Positions 45,645 to 54,887 of a DNA stretch of 64,000 bases are shown one piece after another. This stretch comes from Pseudoalteromonas aurantia (GTDB lineage: Bacteria > Pseudomonadota > Gammaproteobacteria > Enterobacterales > Alteromonadaceae), in NCBI RefSeq assembly GCF_005886875.1, contig NZ_PNBY01000070.1, positions 1 to 64,000 on the forward strand. Direction: 5' to 3'. The position numbers and the translations under genes are program-made. The notes below the pieces were generated by a model, which saw nothing but the letters and a program-made list of their open reading frames with translations, had not been told where the DNA came from and ran no database searches. Every line of letters starts with the position of its first letter. Positions within the stretch are counted from its first letter, which is position 1.

Positions 45645-46438
45645 TAATTAAACTCATGCTCGGAAGTTGGAAATGCGCCAGATTTAACGTCTGAACAATA
45701 ATTTTTAACTGCATCAGGCATATTACCGCTTTCAGCTAAGTAATTTTTAGAAAATTTAGGGATATATCCTGCAGATATGCCCACTAAGTCATGCATGACC
45801 AGGATCTGTCCATCGGTATCTTTACCTGCACCAATGCCAATGACGGGAATATTGACTCCTTCGGTAATACGCTTAGCCAATGCTGATGGAATACACTCAA
45901 TAACCAGAAGCTGTGCACCGGCACGTTCTAGTGCTTGGGCATCCGCGACCATTATATCAGCTTGTTCTTGTTCCCTACCTTGGATTTTGAATCCACCGAA
46001 TACATGCACAGATTGTGGTGTAAGACCTAAATGACCACAAACGGGGATCCCTTGCTGGGTGAGTGCTTGAATACTTTCATGGAGCCATTTGCCACCTTCA
46101 ACTTTTACCATGTTGGCACCAGAACGCATCAATTTTGCAGCATTTTCACAGCTTTGCTGTGGATTTGCATAACTCATAAAGGGCATATCAGCAACAACAA
46201 ATAAGTCTTTGCTGCCAGCGCGTACGCAGCGAGTATGGTAGGCAATTTCATCAGTGGTAACCGCTAATGTATCATCGCCGCCTTGTAGTACCATACCCAG
46301 TGAATCACCCACTAAGACAATGTCGATACCATTGTCATGAAATAACTTTGCAAAGCTAGCATCATAGGCTGTTAGTGCCGTAATTTTTGTTTGCTCTAGC
46401 TTCATTTTTGCTAAGGTCGATACAGTTATTTTAGGCAT
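45644..46438 (-). CDS. panB: 3-methyl-2-oxobutanoate hydroxymethyltransferase
   Basis: A 264-residue enzyme forming ketopantoate. The hallmarks are [30 protein letters not shown] (Asp, Mg site), [45 protein letters not shown] and [20 protein letters not shown]. It is translationally coupled with panC and follows folK by 33 bp. The folK-panB-panC order fits gammaproteobacteria. Confidence 0.97.
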   Translation of the reverse strand: MPKITVSTLAKMKLEQTKITALTAYDASFAKLFHDNGIDIVLVGDSLGMVLQGGDDTLAVTTDEIAYHTRCVRAGSKDLFVVADMPFMSYANPQQSCENAAKLMRSGANMVKVEGGKWLHESIQALTQQGIPVCGHLGLTPQSVHVFGGFKIQGREQEQADIMVADAQALERAGAQLLVIECIPSALAKRITEGVNIPVIGIGAGKDTDGQILVMHDLVGISAGYIPKFSKNYLAESGNMPDAVKNYCSDVKSGAFPTSEHEFN

Positions 46439-46471
46439 GCCATTTCCTTTTCAATACGGAAGTCGTTTTTA

Positions 46472-46954
46472 TTAGTTAAGTGGTATTAGGTTATTTAATG
46501 CCACATTGTTACTGATGCTTTGCAATGTTCTACCGTCAGGTAGAATGAGCTCTGGTTCTAGCTCTAATAAGGGATAAACCACAAATTCACGCTGGCATAA
46601 ACCATAGTGAGGAACCACTAATCGCGGTGTATTTATAATATCATTCGCAAATAACAAAATATCTAAATCGAGCGTTCTAGGACCCCAACGTTCACTTTTT
46701 CGTTGTCGACCTTGTTCAAGCTCTATTTTTTGTAATGAGTCTAACAAAGCCTCAGGCGCAAGTGAGGTGCTTAACTTCGCAACTGCATTAACATAATCAG
46801 GCTGATCTTGTGGGCCCATAGGTTTAGATGCATAAAACTTAGACACTGTTATTAGTTGACACTGAGCCAAGCTTCTTAGTGCACCAACCGCATTGTGTAG
46901 CTGCGCTATCGGATCATCTAAGTTTGCCCCTAAGCCTATGAAGACAGTGTTCAT
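46472..46954 (-). CDS. folK: 2-amino-4-hydroxy-6-hydroxymethyldihydropteridine diphosphokinase
   Basis: A 160-residue folate-pathway kinase (HPPK). It shows IGLGANLDDPIAQLHNAV, SKFYASKPMGPQDQPDYVNA, the central GRQRKSERWGPRTLDLDILL (ATP-binding Arg and paired Asp) and PHYGLCQREFVVYPLLEL. It starts within the pcnB stop (ATGA overlap), the classical pcnB-folK arrangement. Confidence 0.97.
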   Translation of the reverse strand: MNTVFIGLGANLDDPIAQLHNAVGALRSLAQCQLITVSKFYASKPMGPQDQPDYVNAVAKLSTSLAPEALLDSLQKIELEQGRQRKSERWGPRTLDLDILLFANDIINTPRLVVPHYGLCQREFVVYPLLELEPELILPDGRTLQSISNNVALNNLIPLN

Positions 46955-48336
46955 GATTCACTCGGTTTTTTTTTCGGTTTACGGCGAAAACGGCGACGAG
47001 GTTTATTTGAGTCACCATGCCCTAACCCTTTGACCATGTCTTTTTGGCCGTTTACATCTTGTTGTAGATACTCAGTCCACCACTGTGCAAGGTCAGCTTG
47101 TTCTTGCTCGCCACTTTCAACACGTAATAGTAAGAAGTCATAAGCGGCTTTAAAGCGAGGTTGTTGGCTTAATCGATAAGCTCTTTGTCCTGCGCGCTTA
47201 TCTAAACGTAGTTGGATATGCCAAATATCACGGGCACCTAACGTAAAGCGTTTTGGCACCGCGACATGTTGCGCATTTTCGCTTAACACATGGTTCATTG
47301 CTTGAGCATATGCATCAAATAACGGCATATTTTCTTTTTGTAGTTGCTCACTGCGTTTTAATAGCGGGAACCACAATAACGCGGCATAAACGAAGGCCGG
47401 TGTTACTTTTTTCTCGGCATTAATTCGCTTATCCGTGTTAGCAAACATTTGCGCTATAAATTTAGTCTCAAAGCCGGTTTCACTGTTTTCAATGATGTCG
47501 TCCAGTGCTGGAAATAGCTGCTTGAATAAGCCAAATTCACGCAGTAAGTGATAATTCTCTTGCGCTTTTCCGTTTAAGAATAATTTGAGGGTCTCTTCAA
47601 ATAAACGCGCTGCAGGAATGTGTGATAATAGTTCGGATAGCTCATAAATAGGGTCTTTAGTAGGCTGTGCAATTTCCATATCTAATTTTGTTGCAAACCT
47701 CACTGCTCGAAGCATACGCACGGGATCTTCACGGTAGCGCGTTTCTGGATCGCCAATTAATTCTATTTTGCGATTCGCAATTGCGTCCATACCATTGGCA
47801 AAATCATGGATGGTAAAATCTTTAATAGAGTAGTAAAGTGCATTAATAGAGAAGTCGCGGCGCTCAGCGTCTTCCTCAATTGAACCATAGACGTTATCAC
47901 GCAGCAGTTGACCGTGTTCACTTGACTGACTTGTTTGATTTTTATCTGCACTGGCTTCGTGGTGTCCACGCATCGTCGCGACTTCAATAATTTCACGACC
48001 AAATACAATGTGAGCTAGGCGAAAGCGGCGACCAATCAGACGGCAGTTACGAAATAGCTTTTTAATTTGTTCTGGTGTTGCGTTGGTTACAACATCAAAG
48101 TCTTTTGGTTCAACGCCCAGTAGAATGTCGCGAATACATCCACCGACTAAATAGGCGTCATACCCACCGTCTTTTAAGCGATACAGCACCTTAATAGCAT
48201 TAGGGCTAAAGTGTTTGCGAGATATACTGTGCTCACTACGTGGGATTACTTGAGGCTCAGCACAAGCGACAAGTTCTGATGATGCTTTCTCACCATTGAC
48301 CAGCTGTCTGCAAAATTTTAATAGCTTAGAAATAAT
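46951..48336 (-). CDS. pcnB: poly(A) polymerase I, apparently initiated at AUU
   Basis: A 461-residue RNA polyadenylating enzyme of the class II nucleotidyltransferase family, promoting RNA decay. It has YLVGGCIRDILLGVEPKDFD (catalytic Asp pair), RNCRLIGRRFRLAHI, RRDFSINALYYS, RYREDPVRMLRAVRFA and an RNA-binding basic C-terminus. A GTG start at 48189 would remove a conserved N-terminus. The frame is open upstream and reads ISKLLKFCRQLVNGE and PQVIPRSEHSISRKHFS, matching E. coli PcnB. It has no ATG, GTG or TTG, and ATT at 48336 lies 7 nt after AGGAG. E. coli pcnB is known to use AUU. Confidence 0.9.
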   Translation of the reverse strand: MISKLLKFCRQLVNGEKASSELVACAEPQVIPRSEHSISRKHFSPNAIKVLYRLKDGGYDAYLVGGCIRDILLGVEPKDFDVVTNATPEQIKKLFRNCRLIGRRFRLAHIVFGREIIEVATMRGHHEASADKNQTSQSSEHGQLLRDNVYGSIEEDAERRDFSINALYYSIKDFTIHDFANGMDAIANRKIELIGDPETRYREDPVRMLRAVRFATKLDMEIAQPTKDPIYELSELLSHIPAARLFEETLKLFLNGKAQENYHLLREFGLFKQLFPALDDIIENSETGFETKFIAQMFANTDKRINAEKKVTPAFVYAALLWFPLLKRSEQLQKENMPLFDAYAQAMNHVLSENAQHVAVPKRFTLGARDIWHIQLRLDKRAGQRAYRLSQQPRFKAAYDFLLLRVESGEQEQADLAQWWTEYLQQDVNGQKDMVKGLGHGDSNKPRRRFRRKPKKKPSES

Positions 48337-48545
48337 AACCTGTCTCCTAAAAACTCATACCAATGCATGTTTCGACTAAATATCAGACCCAGTGTATTTT
48401 AGCTAACTGCTTTATTTATGAGCGGTTAATCAGGGACCCAAAGTACTTGCTGCCAATCGCTTATAGTGTAGGCGATTTTATAAGGCTCGCTATGATATAC
48501 CAGTCAAGTAAAAAAATTAAGTTACAGGCGATAAATAATCTTAGA

Positions 48546-49451
48546 TTAGGAACATTCGTGGAGTTGTAGCTCACTAACAGACGGGATAGCCTGTAAATTA
48601 AAGTGCTCTAGCGCCCAGTTTAAAATATCCTCAGCGCGATTGTGTGCAATCTCTTTTGGCACTGATAGTCCTAAATAATCCAGTGCGCTGCATAGGGTTG
48701 GTTGAGGTGTACTTCTGTCAATAGCTGGTGCATGGTTTTGCTTTGATAACTTCAGACCTGGTTCGGTAACAATGACTGGCACGTGTGCATAATGTGGAGC
48801 CGGTTTATTAAGTTGTTGGAATAAACCAAGTTGCCGAGCCGTGGGCTCAAGTAAATCAGCACCACGCACAATGTGATTAATGTTTTGTGCGATGTCGTCA
48901 AGTACAACAACAAGCTGGTAAGCGTGCAACCCATCACGGCGTTTTACAATATAATCTTCATGTGCCAACGATGATGAGGTATTGACTTGACCTTGGATCA
49001 TATCTGTAAATTGCAATACAGGGTGATGTTGTTTTAGACGCAGTGCATTACCTTCAGCAGGGTGTTGTAACGCTCTGCAATGGTTCGAGTATAATCCCCC
49101 ACTGCGTTTTATTTCTTTGCGGGTGCAAACACAGGGGTAAATTAAACTTTGCTGCTGTAATTCACTGAGTACATGGTTGTAGTAGTCATGTCGCAAGCTC
49201 TGATAGATAACCTGTTCATCCCAATGCAAGCCAAACGCTTCTAACGTATGTAAAATGTGGCTATCAGCTCCTTTGAGCATTCTGGGGGTGTCAATATCTT
49301 CCATGCGAACAAGCCATTTTCCATTTTGCTGTTTTGCTGCAAGGTAACTGGCGAGTGCGGCCACTAATGAGCCAAAATGAAGTGGTCCAGATGGCGAAGG
49401 AGCAAACCGGCCACGATAGCTCCCTTCGGTTGATAATGCTGGGGTAAGCAT
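48546..49451 (-). CDS. gluQ: glutamyl-Q tRNA(Asp) synthetase
   Basis: A 301-residue truncated GluRS-like protein that attaches glutamate to queuosine in tRNA(Asp). It has the HIGH-like RFAPSPSGPLHFGSLVAALA, VRMEDIDTPR, the zinc-site CVCTRKEI with a later Cys (SNHCRAL), and the KMSKS-like LKLSKQNHA. It lacks the anticodon-binding domain, as expected. It lies 12 bp after dksA, the usual order. Between it and pcnB is a 209-bp gap. Confidence 0.95.
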   Translation of the reverse strand: MLTPALSTEGSYRGRFAPSPSGPLHFGSLVAALASYLAAKQQNGKWLVRMEDIDTPRMLKGADSHILHTLEAFGLHWDEQVIYQSLRHDYYNHVLSELQQQSLIYPCVCTRKEIKRSGGLYSNHCRALQHPAEGNALRLKQHHPVLQFTDMIQGQVNTSSSLAHEDYIVKRRDGLHAYQLVVVLDDIAQNINHIVRGADLLEPTARQLGLFQQLNKPAPHYAHVPVIVTEPGLKLSKQNHAPAIDRSTPQPTLCSALDYLGLSVPKEIAHNRAEDILNWALEHFNLQAIPSVSELQLHECS

Positions 49452-49463
49452 AAATGGCAGAGT

Positions 49464-49907
49464 TTAACCTCTACCGTTTTGTTTTTCTTTAATTTCGGCC
49501 AGTGTTTTACAATCAACACACAAATCAGCGGTTGGGCGTGCCTCTAAGCGACGGATCCCGATTTCAATACCACAAGACTCACAGAAGCCGAAATCATCGT
49601 CTTCAATCAGTTGCAGTGTTTTTTCTATTTTCTTAATAAGTTTACGTTCACGATCTCGCGTACGTAGTTCTAAAGAAAACTCTTCCTCTTGTGCTGCACG
49701 GTCTACAGGATCTGGAAAGTTTGCTGCTTCATCTTGCATGTGCGTTTTTGTACGATCTACTTCATTTCTAAGATCTTTACGCCATGCATCTAATATTGCT
49801 TTAAAATGCGCACGTTGTGCGTCATTCATGTATTCTTCGCCTGGTTTTTCCTGATATGGTTGTAAACCGGCTTGAGCCAACAACCCTAGTTTCTTTTGGT
49901 CTGGCAT
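49464..49907 (-). CDS. dksA: RNA polymerase-binding transcription factor DksA
   Basis: A 147-residue ppGpp cofactor inserting its coiled coil into the RNA polymerase secondary channel. The coiled coil holds the tip [12 protein letters not shown] (the Asp residues) in residues ~65-80. A zinc finger [19 protein letters not shown] then DLCVDC supplies four Cys. It starts at the ATG at 49907 with AGGAG upstream and precedes gluQ. The 174 bp upstream presumably contain its promoter. Confidence 0.96.
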   Translation of the reverse strand: MPDQKKLGLLAQAGLQPYQEKPGEEYMNDAQRAHFKAILDAWRKDLRNEVDRTKTHMQDEAANFPDPVDRAAQEEEFSLELRTRDRERKLIKKIEKTLQLIEDDDFGFCESCGIEIGIRRLEARPTADLCVDCKTLAEIKEKQNGRG

Positions 49908-50081
49908 AGCATTCTCCTAAATCCTTAACACAATACCCCAGCTAACGCCGGCGGCTATAAATAGCAGAATCTCACACCCTTAGCAAACACTTTGTCTCAC
50001 AAATTAATGCTTGAGTGGGTAAGAATCAGTCATAGAGGTTAAATTCTAATGAGCAGCGATATGGGGGTGGTTTTTTAAAAT

Positions 50082-50789
50082 TCAAGCCATTAATACCGGT
50101 ACACGGTGTTTTATTTTTATCTCTTCAAAACTGATCGTGGTGTTATACGCGTAAATTTCCACACCCATTTCTTTAGCTTTAACAAGCAGTTTAGCATATT
50201 CATGGTCTATATGTGCAGCAGGCTTAACGGATTCTATGCCGGTGTGCATAACCATAAATAAAAGTACTGCGCGATGGCCTTGTAGTTTCATCTGTATTAA
50301 CTCTCTTAGATGCTTTTGACCTCTGAGGGTTTGCGTGTCGGGAAAGTACCCTTGTTGCTGGTCTAGTAATGTGACAGATTTAACTTCGATGTAGCAGTCA
50401 GCTCGATTAGGGTCGCGTAAAAGTATATCTATACGACTGTTTTCTTTGCCATATTTCACTTCACTTTGATGTATCTCATAATCTAAAAGTTCGGGTATTT
50501 GGTGCATTTTCAATGCTTCAATAGCGACCTTATTCGCATGATTGGTATTGACACAAATTAGGTGATTGAGCGTGTTTTGCGTGAGCTCGAGAGAGTGAGG
50601 GTATTTTCGCTTGGTATTTTTACTGGTGGAGTAAAAAGCTTTGAAACCAGAGTCAGCACAGCCTGTCATTTTGCCCGTATTTGCGCAATGCACGGTGAAC
50701 TCAGCGCCGTCGGCTTCGACTAAATCGACCAAAAATCGTTTATATCGTTTAATTAATTGCGCTTCGTTTAATGCGCTTGAAAATTTCAT
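50082..50789 (-). CDS. sfsA: sugar fermentation stimulation protein SfsA
   Basis: A 235-residue protein of the SfsA family, with KRYKRFLVDLVEADGAEFTV, HCANTGKMTGC, YEIHQSEVKYGKENSRIDI (nuclease-like acidic residues), CYIEVKSVTLL and FPDTQTLRGQKHLREL. It resembles a PD-(D/E)XK fold and binds DNA nonspecifically in E. coli. Its role is poorly defined. It is upstream of dksA as in enterobacteria and divergent from pepB. Confidence 0.94.
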   Translation of the reverse strand: MKFSSALNEAQLIKRYKRFLVDLVEADGAEFTVHCANTGKMTGCADSGFKAFYSTSKNTKRKYPHSLELTQNTLNHLICVNTNHANKVAIEALKMHQIPELLDYEIHQSEVKYGKENSRIDILLRDPNRADCYIEVKSVTLLDQQQGYFPDTQTLRGQKHLRELIQMKLQGHRAVLLFMVMHTGIESVKPAAHIDHEYAKLLVKAKEMGVEIYAYNTTISFEEIKIKHRVPVLMA

Positions 50790-50871
50790 GGTTTAATCGC
50801 AAGTCAGTTGGGTGATACAAAACCCTAGTGTACACTGAGTCTTATAATATAAGCGCAAAGGTTAAGATAAA

Positions 50872-52167
50872 ATGTCTGATAAATTTATTGTTCGTTTAAG
50901 TGAACAAGCTGCCGCATCTCATTGGGGCCAAGGTACAGGGCTATCATTTTCTGAAGATGGCGCGACTATCCATTTACAAGAAAATGAGACTTTAAAAAAC
51001 ATTCAAAAAGCGGCGCGTAGCATCGCACAGCAAGGGATAAAAAGCGTTTCTTTATCAGGAGACACTTGGTGCACTGAATCACAGTGGGCATTTTATCAAG
51101 GCTTTGTGAGCCCGAAACAACTGGCCGGTGTTACATTTTTTGAGAATGCTCAGTCAGATTTGACGGAATTAGCTGCTTTGCAAACAGCAGCTTCATGGGC
51201 GCGCAGTATGATCAATGGTACCGCGGAAGATGTTTACCCAGAAAGCTTAGCGGGAAATGCTGCCGAGTTTATCCAATCACTTGCACCTGAGCATGTCAGC
51301 TATCAAATTATCAAAGGTAACGCATTGCTTGAACAGCAGTGGATTGGTATTCACGAAGTAGGCCGTGGCAGTGAGCGCCCACCAGTGTTGCTTGAGCTAG
51401 ATTACAACCCGACGGGAGATGCTAATGCACCAGTGAGTGCAGCTCTAGTGGGTAAAGGGATCACATTCGATTCAGGTGGCTACTCAATTAAATCGAGTGA
51501 AGGCATGCTGGGTATGAAGTGCGATATGGGTGGCGCGGCAACCGTTACTGCAGGCCTCGCTCTGGCAATTCAGCGCGGTATGAAAAAACGTATTAAGCTT
51601 TTCTTATGCTGTGCAGAAAACTTAATTTCTGGCCATGCTTATAAGCTGGGTGACATTTTAACATATAAAAATGGCACGACCGTTGAGATTGTTAACACGG
51701 ATGCTGAGGGGCGTTTGGTATTAGCTGATGGCTTAATGGCGGCGGGTGAAACGGGCGCTGAATTAATCATTGATGCAGCAACCTTGACTGGTGCGGCATT
51801 AGTGGCCGTTGGCCAAGAATATAACGCGCTGTTTGGCTTAGATAAAGCACTTGTGAACGACGTGCAACAGTTTGCGAGCGATGAATTTGAAGCCGCGTGG
51901 CCATTACCGCTTGAGCCTTGGCATAAAAACAACTGCCCATCGCCGTATGCTGATACAGCAAATAGCAGGGCACAAAAAGGTGGCGGCTTTGGTGGCGCAT
52001 CGAATGCGGCAGGTTTCTTAGCGCGCTTTGTACCAAATGAAGGGCAAGGTTGGGTTCATATTGATTTAGCTGCGGCATTCCAAAATAATGCGGGCAGTCA
52101 ATGGTCGGCAGGTGCAACAACATTAGGTATGCGTACTATTGCACGTACATTACAAGAAAAAGCCTAA
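50872..52167 (+). CDS. pepB: aminopeptidase PepB
   Basis: A 431-residue leucyl-aminopeptidase-family metallopeptidase (M17). The C-terminal catalytic domain has VGKGITFDSGGYSIKSSEGM (Lys and Asp metal ligands), MKCDMGGAATVTAG, the signature NTDAEGRLVLADGLM and DAATLTGAALVAVGQ. The short N-terminal part and overall length match PepB rather than the longer PepA. It is cytoplasmic and takes part in peptide turnover. It is divergent from sfsA with a strong terminator downstream. Confidence 0.93.
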   Translation: MSDKFIVRLSEQAAASHWGQGTGLSFSEDGATIHLQENETLKNIQKAARSIAQQGIKSVSLSGDTWCTESQWAFYQGFVSPKQLAGVTFFENAQSDLTELAALQTAASWARSMINGTAEDVYPESLAGNAAEFIQSLAPEHVSYQIIKGNALLEQQWIGIHEVGRGSERPPVLLELDYNPTGDANAPVSAALVGKGITFDSGGYSIKSSEGMLGMKCDMGGAATVTAGLALAIQRGMKKRIKLFLCCAENLISGHAYKLGDILTYKNGTTVEIVNTDAEGRLVLADGLMAAGETGAELIIDAATLTGAALVAVGQEYNALFGLDKALVNDVQQFASDEFEAAWPLPLEPWHKNNCPSPYADTANSRAQKGGGFGGASNAAGFLARFVPNEGQGWVHIDLAAAFQNNAGSQWSAGATTLGMRTIARTLQEKA

Positions 52168-52189
52168 TTAAATAAAAGGTTTTAAGTTA

Positions 52190-52217
52190 AAAAAGCATGC
52201 TCAGGCATGCTTTTTTT
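52190..52217 (+). terminator. terminator after pepB
   Basis: AAAAAGCATGC TCAG GCATGCTTTTT gives a perfect palindrome with A- and T-tracts, probably also serving the convergent CBS gene. Confidence 0.9.
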
Positions 52218-52245
52218 GCCAAAATAATGGAACTTTTCGACAGGG

Positions 52246-52665
52246 TTAAGACAGCAAAGCCGCAGCTAGCCTGACAAAATCGGAAGACGTTAAAATTCCT
52301 AACAAGGTATTGTCTCTATTGATCACAGGCATGCACCCATGTCGGTTATCGACAAAAAATTGGGCCACATCACTTAAACTTTGTTCGGGAGTGAGGCTGG
52401 TAAAGTCGGTTGCCATGATCTCAGTGACTGTGGTGTGTTTTTCTTTTCTCTCTAATGCATTTGGGCCGTAGTTAGCCAAAATACGCATGACTTCTGCCAC
52501 CATGACTTTTTGAGTAAGCATACCGCATAGGGCTCCTTGGTGGTCAACGACGGGAATATGGCGAATGCCCTTAGTACGCATTAAGTCATGTGCATCACGT
52601 AAAGACTGATCTTGTTTCACACTAAATGGGTTTGGAGTCATTAAATCCGCAACTGTATGTAACAT
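52246..52665 (-). CDS. tandem CBS-domain protein
   Basis: A 139-residue protein made of two CBS motifs: VADLMTPNPFSVKQDQSLRD to HIPVVDHQGALCGMLTQ, and EIMATDFTSLTPEQSLSDVA to MPVINRDNTLLGILTSSDFV. This is the HPP/AcuB-like form that binds adenine nucleotides as a regulatory module. No effector domain or neighbour shows its partner. It starts MLHTVADL and ends 28 bp after the pepB terminator. Confidence 0.9.
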   Translation of the reverse strand: MLHTVADLMTPNPFSVKQDQSLRDAHDLMRTKGIRHIPVVDHQGALCGMLTQKVMVAEVMRILANYGPNALERKEKHTTVTEIMATDFTSLTPEQSLSDVAQFFVDNRHGCMPVINRDNTLLGILTSSDFVRLAAALLS

Positions 52666-52813
52666 CTCACTACCTAAATTTCTGCTGGAGTATTTAGTTA
52701 TAACCGAACTGAGTTTGTTTTGTATAAAAAAATACCGAACACCTGACTGATATCAATAAAAATGTTAAATGATGTCGATAGGTGTAATTTCGCCTTACCC
52801 GAGGCAGGGAGCG

Positions 52814-53590
52814 TTAATCTCTGGCGGGTACTTGTGTGAAGAGATGACTTTGCTGTTGAGCCAGTTGGATATATTTGTGCTGAACTAGCTCTGAGACGGG
52901 AACTAATTCATACCCCTGCTCAATTAACTCCGGTAGCATTTTGTGTAAAAATTTAACCGTTTCTGGGTAAGGGTGCGCAATTGCGATAACCCCATGCTGG
53001 TGTTCAGCAAGCGTTTTAAGTGCTGTTAACTGGGCTTCAAGCGCTGCTTGCGTGAGTACATTGTCTAAAAAGACATGCCGCCCGATATTTCTTACGCCAA
53101 ATAAGTTGGCTGCATGTTGTGCTTGAGTTTGTTCAGTCGTGCGACTATCAAGAAAAAATAAGTCGCGTTTTTTCAAGATCTCCATGGTCCAGACCATCGG
53201 GGTGATGTATTGGGTGAGGGCAGAGCCCATATGGTTGTTCACTCCTTTAACTTGGGGGAGTGTTGCTAACGCATGCCCTAATGTGGTTTGTAATTGCCAT
53301 TTGTTCATGTCTAATGTTAGCGCGCCGGGGCCGAGCTCCTTGCTTTCGATTGCTTGCATAGGGACATGCAGGAGTAATTCTTTGTTTTCTTGACTCGCAA
53401 GTCGAGCGAACGACTGTGAATAAGGGGTGTGTGGCAAGATCGAAAAAGACAACTGCCCTGGAAGGTTCAGAAGTTCAAGATCACGCTCATGATTACCAAC
53501 GTCATCAATAACAATGGCAATTTGTTTTGCATAGCAAGGTGCGAGTGCCAAGCAAAACCAGAGTACTCCCCAAATTAGTGTCCGCAGCAC
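52814..53590 (-). CDS. yibQ: divergent polysaccharide deacetylase, YibQ family
   Basis: A 258-residue secreted protein with signal peptide MLRTLIWGVLWFCLALAPCYA. The NodB-like fold shows IAIVIDDVGNHERDLELL, SFSILPHTPYSQSFA, LLLHVPMQAIESKELGPGAL, VKGVNNHMGSALTQ, FFLDSRTTEQTQAQHAA, HVFLDN and GVIAIAHPYPETV. The catalytic acidic residues are preserved in part. It is last in the gpmI-envC-ctp-yibQ series. It probably acts on cell-wall or envelope glycans, but the substrate is unknown. Confidence 0.9.
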   Translation of the reverse strand: MLRTLIWGVLWFCLALAPCYAKQIAIVIDDVGNHERDLELLNLPGQLSFSILPHTPYSQSFARLASQENKELLLHVPMQAIESKELGPGALTLDMNKWQLQTTLGHALATLPQVKGVNNHMGSALTQYITPMVWTMEILKKRDLFFLDSRTTEQTQAQHAANLFGVRNIGRHVFLDNVLTQAALEAQLTALKTLAEHQHGVIAIAHPYPETVKFLHKMLPELIEQGYELVPVSELVQHKYIQLAQQQSHLFTQVPARD

Positions 53591-53626
53591 GGTTCCTACT
53601 TATTCATTGTTTTTATAAAATAGTTA

Positions 53627-54850
53627 TTATTTTTTGAGTCGCTTTTTCGCTGTTACTATATGTGAATCAAGCTTGGCCAATATTGCGAGATTGGTCGTTT
53701 GTTCATCAGTCATTATAACGGATTTGTCTAAATTCGAAAGGTTTTGCGGCGTTATTATCACGTCTGGTTTTATACCCACCCCTTCAATTGATCGCCCTGA
53801 TGGCGTGAAGTAACGTGCGGTTGTGAGTTTTAACGCAGTCGTCCCATTCCCCAAGGGAATGAGAGATTGAACAGAGCCTTTCCCATAAGATTGTTTACCT
53901 ATGATCAAGGCGCGTTCATTGTCTTGCAATGCACCCGCCAATATTTCTGCAGCTGATGCGGATTGTTCATTGATCAGCACTACGATTGGGGCGCCATTTA
54001 GAATATCACCACTTTGCGCTGTGAAACGTTGGTTTGCATCGAAGAAGCGGCCTTTAGTGGTCACGATAGTCCCTGCCTGCAAGAAAAGATCTGAAATTGC
54101 CACCGCACTACTGAGTGTCCCTCCTGGATTGTCTCTGAGGTCGAGGACAAGCCCTGTTAATGGCGAACCATTTTTACTGATCAATTTATTGATATGCCGA
54201 GAAATGTCATGATAGCTATGGTTATTAAAACTGTTTAACTCGATATACCCATTACCGCTTCTTAATAGCTGGCTATTCACGCTTTCCAGATTAATTTCTT
54301 GCCTGCGTAAGGCTAATGTAAGGTTAGTTTTAGCACGCTCGACGGTAATATTAATCGTTGCAAATTCCGCGTTTCTAAGTAGTTTAGAAACATGAGCGAT
54401 ATCCTTAGTCGTTACATCATCAGGCCCTATTGCGACAAGCTTGTCACCTCCTTCTATGCCAGCTTGTGCGGCAGGCGAGCCTGGTAATGTATTCACAATT
54501 ACAATGCGGTCATCAACGCGCTCAACTTCGATACCAATCCCAGTGTAGCGACCATTTGCAGCACTAAAAATGGCATCTAACTCGTGCTCTGGTAAGTATT
54601 TGGAGTAAGAGTCTAATTGATCAAATAGGGTGTTAATATTATTCGATTGAATATGACTGAGTGGGATGTCTTCCACATAATAAGTATGTATGTGATAAAC
54701 AATTTCGTTAATTTGTTCGTTATCAAACTGGGCCGTGGCTGCCGCATTGTGCATGTGAAAGGCGAGCCCAAGCAATATCACACAGCAGAACGTCTGCCAT
54801 TGGTGGGTTACATGTTGAACATGCGCTAAAAATAGGTGTTTCTTTATCAT
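53627..54850 (-). CDS. ctpA: S41-family C-terminal processing peptidase
   Basis: A 407-residue periplasmic serine protease. An N-terminal signal or anchor segment (TFCCVILLGLAFHMHNAAATA) precedes a PDZ domain (GIGIEVERVDDRIVIVNTLP, GSPAAQAGIEGGDKLVAI). The S41 domain carries the catalytic Ser in INEQSASAAEILAGAL and the Lys in IGKQSYGKGSVQSLIPLG. The ORF is open to 54877, but the ATG at 54850 is six bases after GGAG and is preferred. It follows envC by 37 bp and joins the wall-remodelling set. Confidence 0.92.
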   Translation of the reverse strand: MIKKHLFLAHVQHVTHQWQTFCCVILLGLAFHMHNAAATAQFDNEQINEIVYHIHTYYVEDIPLSHIQSNNINTLFDQLDSYSKYLPEHELDAIFSAANGRYTGIGIEVERVDDRIVIVNTLPGSPAAQAGIEGGDKLVAIGPDDVTTKDIAHVSKLLRNAEFATINITVERAKTNLTLALRRQEINLESVNSQLLRSGNGYIELNSFNNHSYHDISRHINKLISKNGSPLTGLVLDLRDNPGGTLSSAVAISDLFLQAGTIVTTKGRFFDANQRFTAQSGDILNGAPIVVLINEQSASAAEILAGALQDNERALIIGKQSYGKGSVQSLIPLGNGTTALKLTTARYFTPSGRSIEGVGIKPDVIITPQNLSNLDKSVIMTDEQTTNLAILAKLDSHIVTAKKRLKK

Positions 54851-54887
54851 GTGCTGCTCCAATGTCTTGGGCAGCACAGTTAATCAA

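Noticed and set aside
48363-48569. A 68-residue ORF between pcnB and gluQ
   Set aside because: No ribosome site or similarity, and it overlaps the gluQ 3' end. Probably chance.
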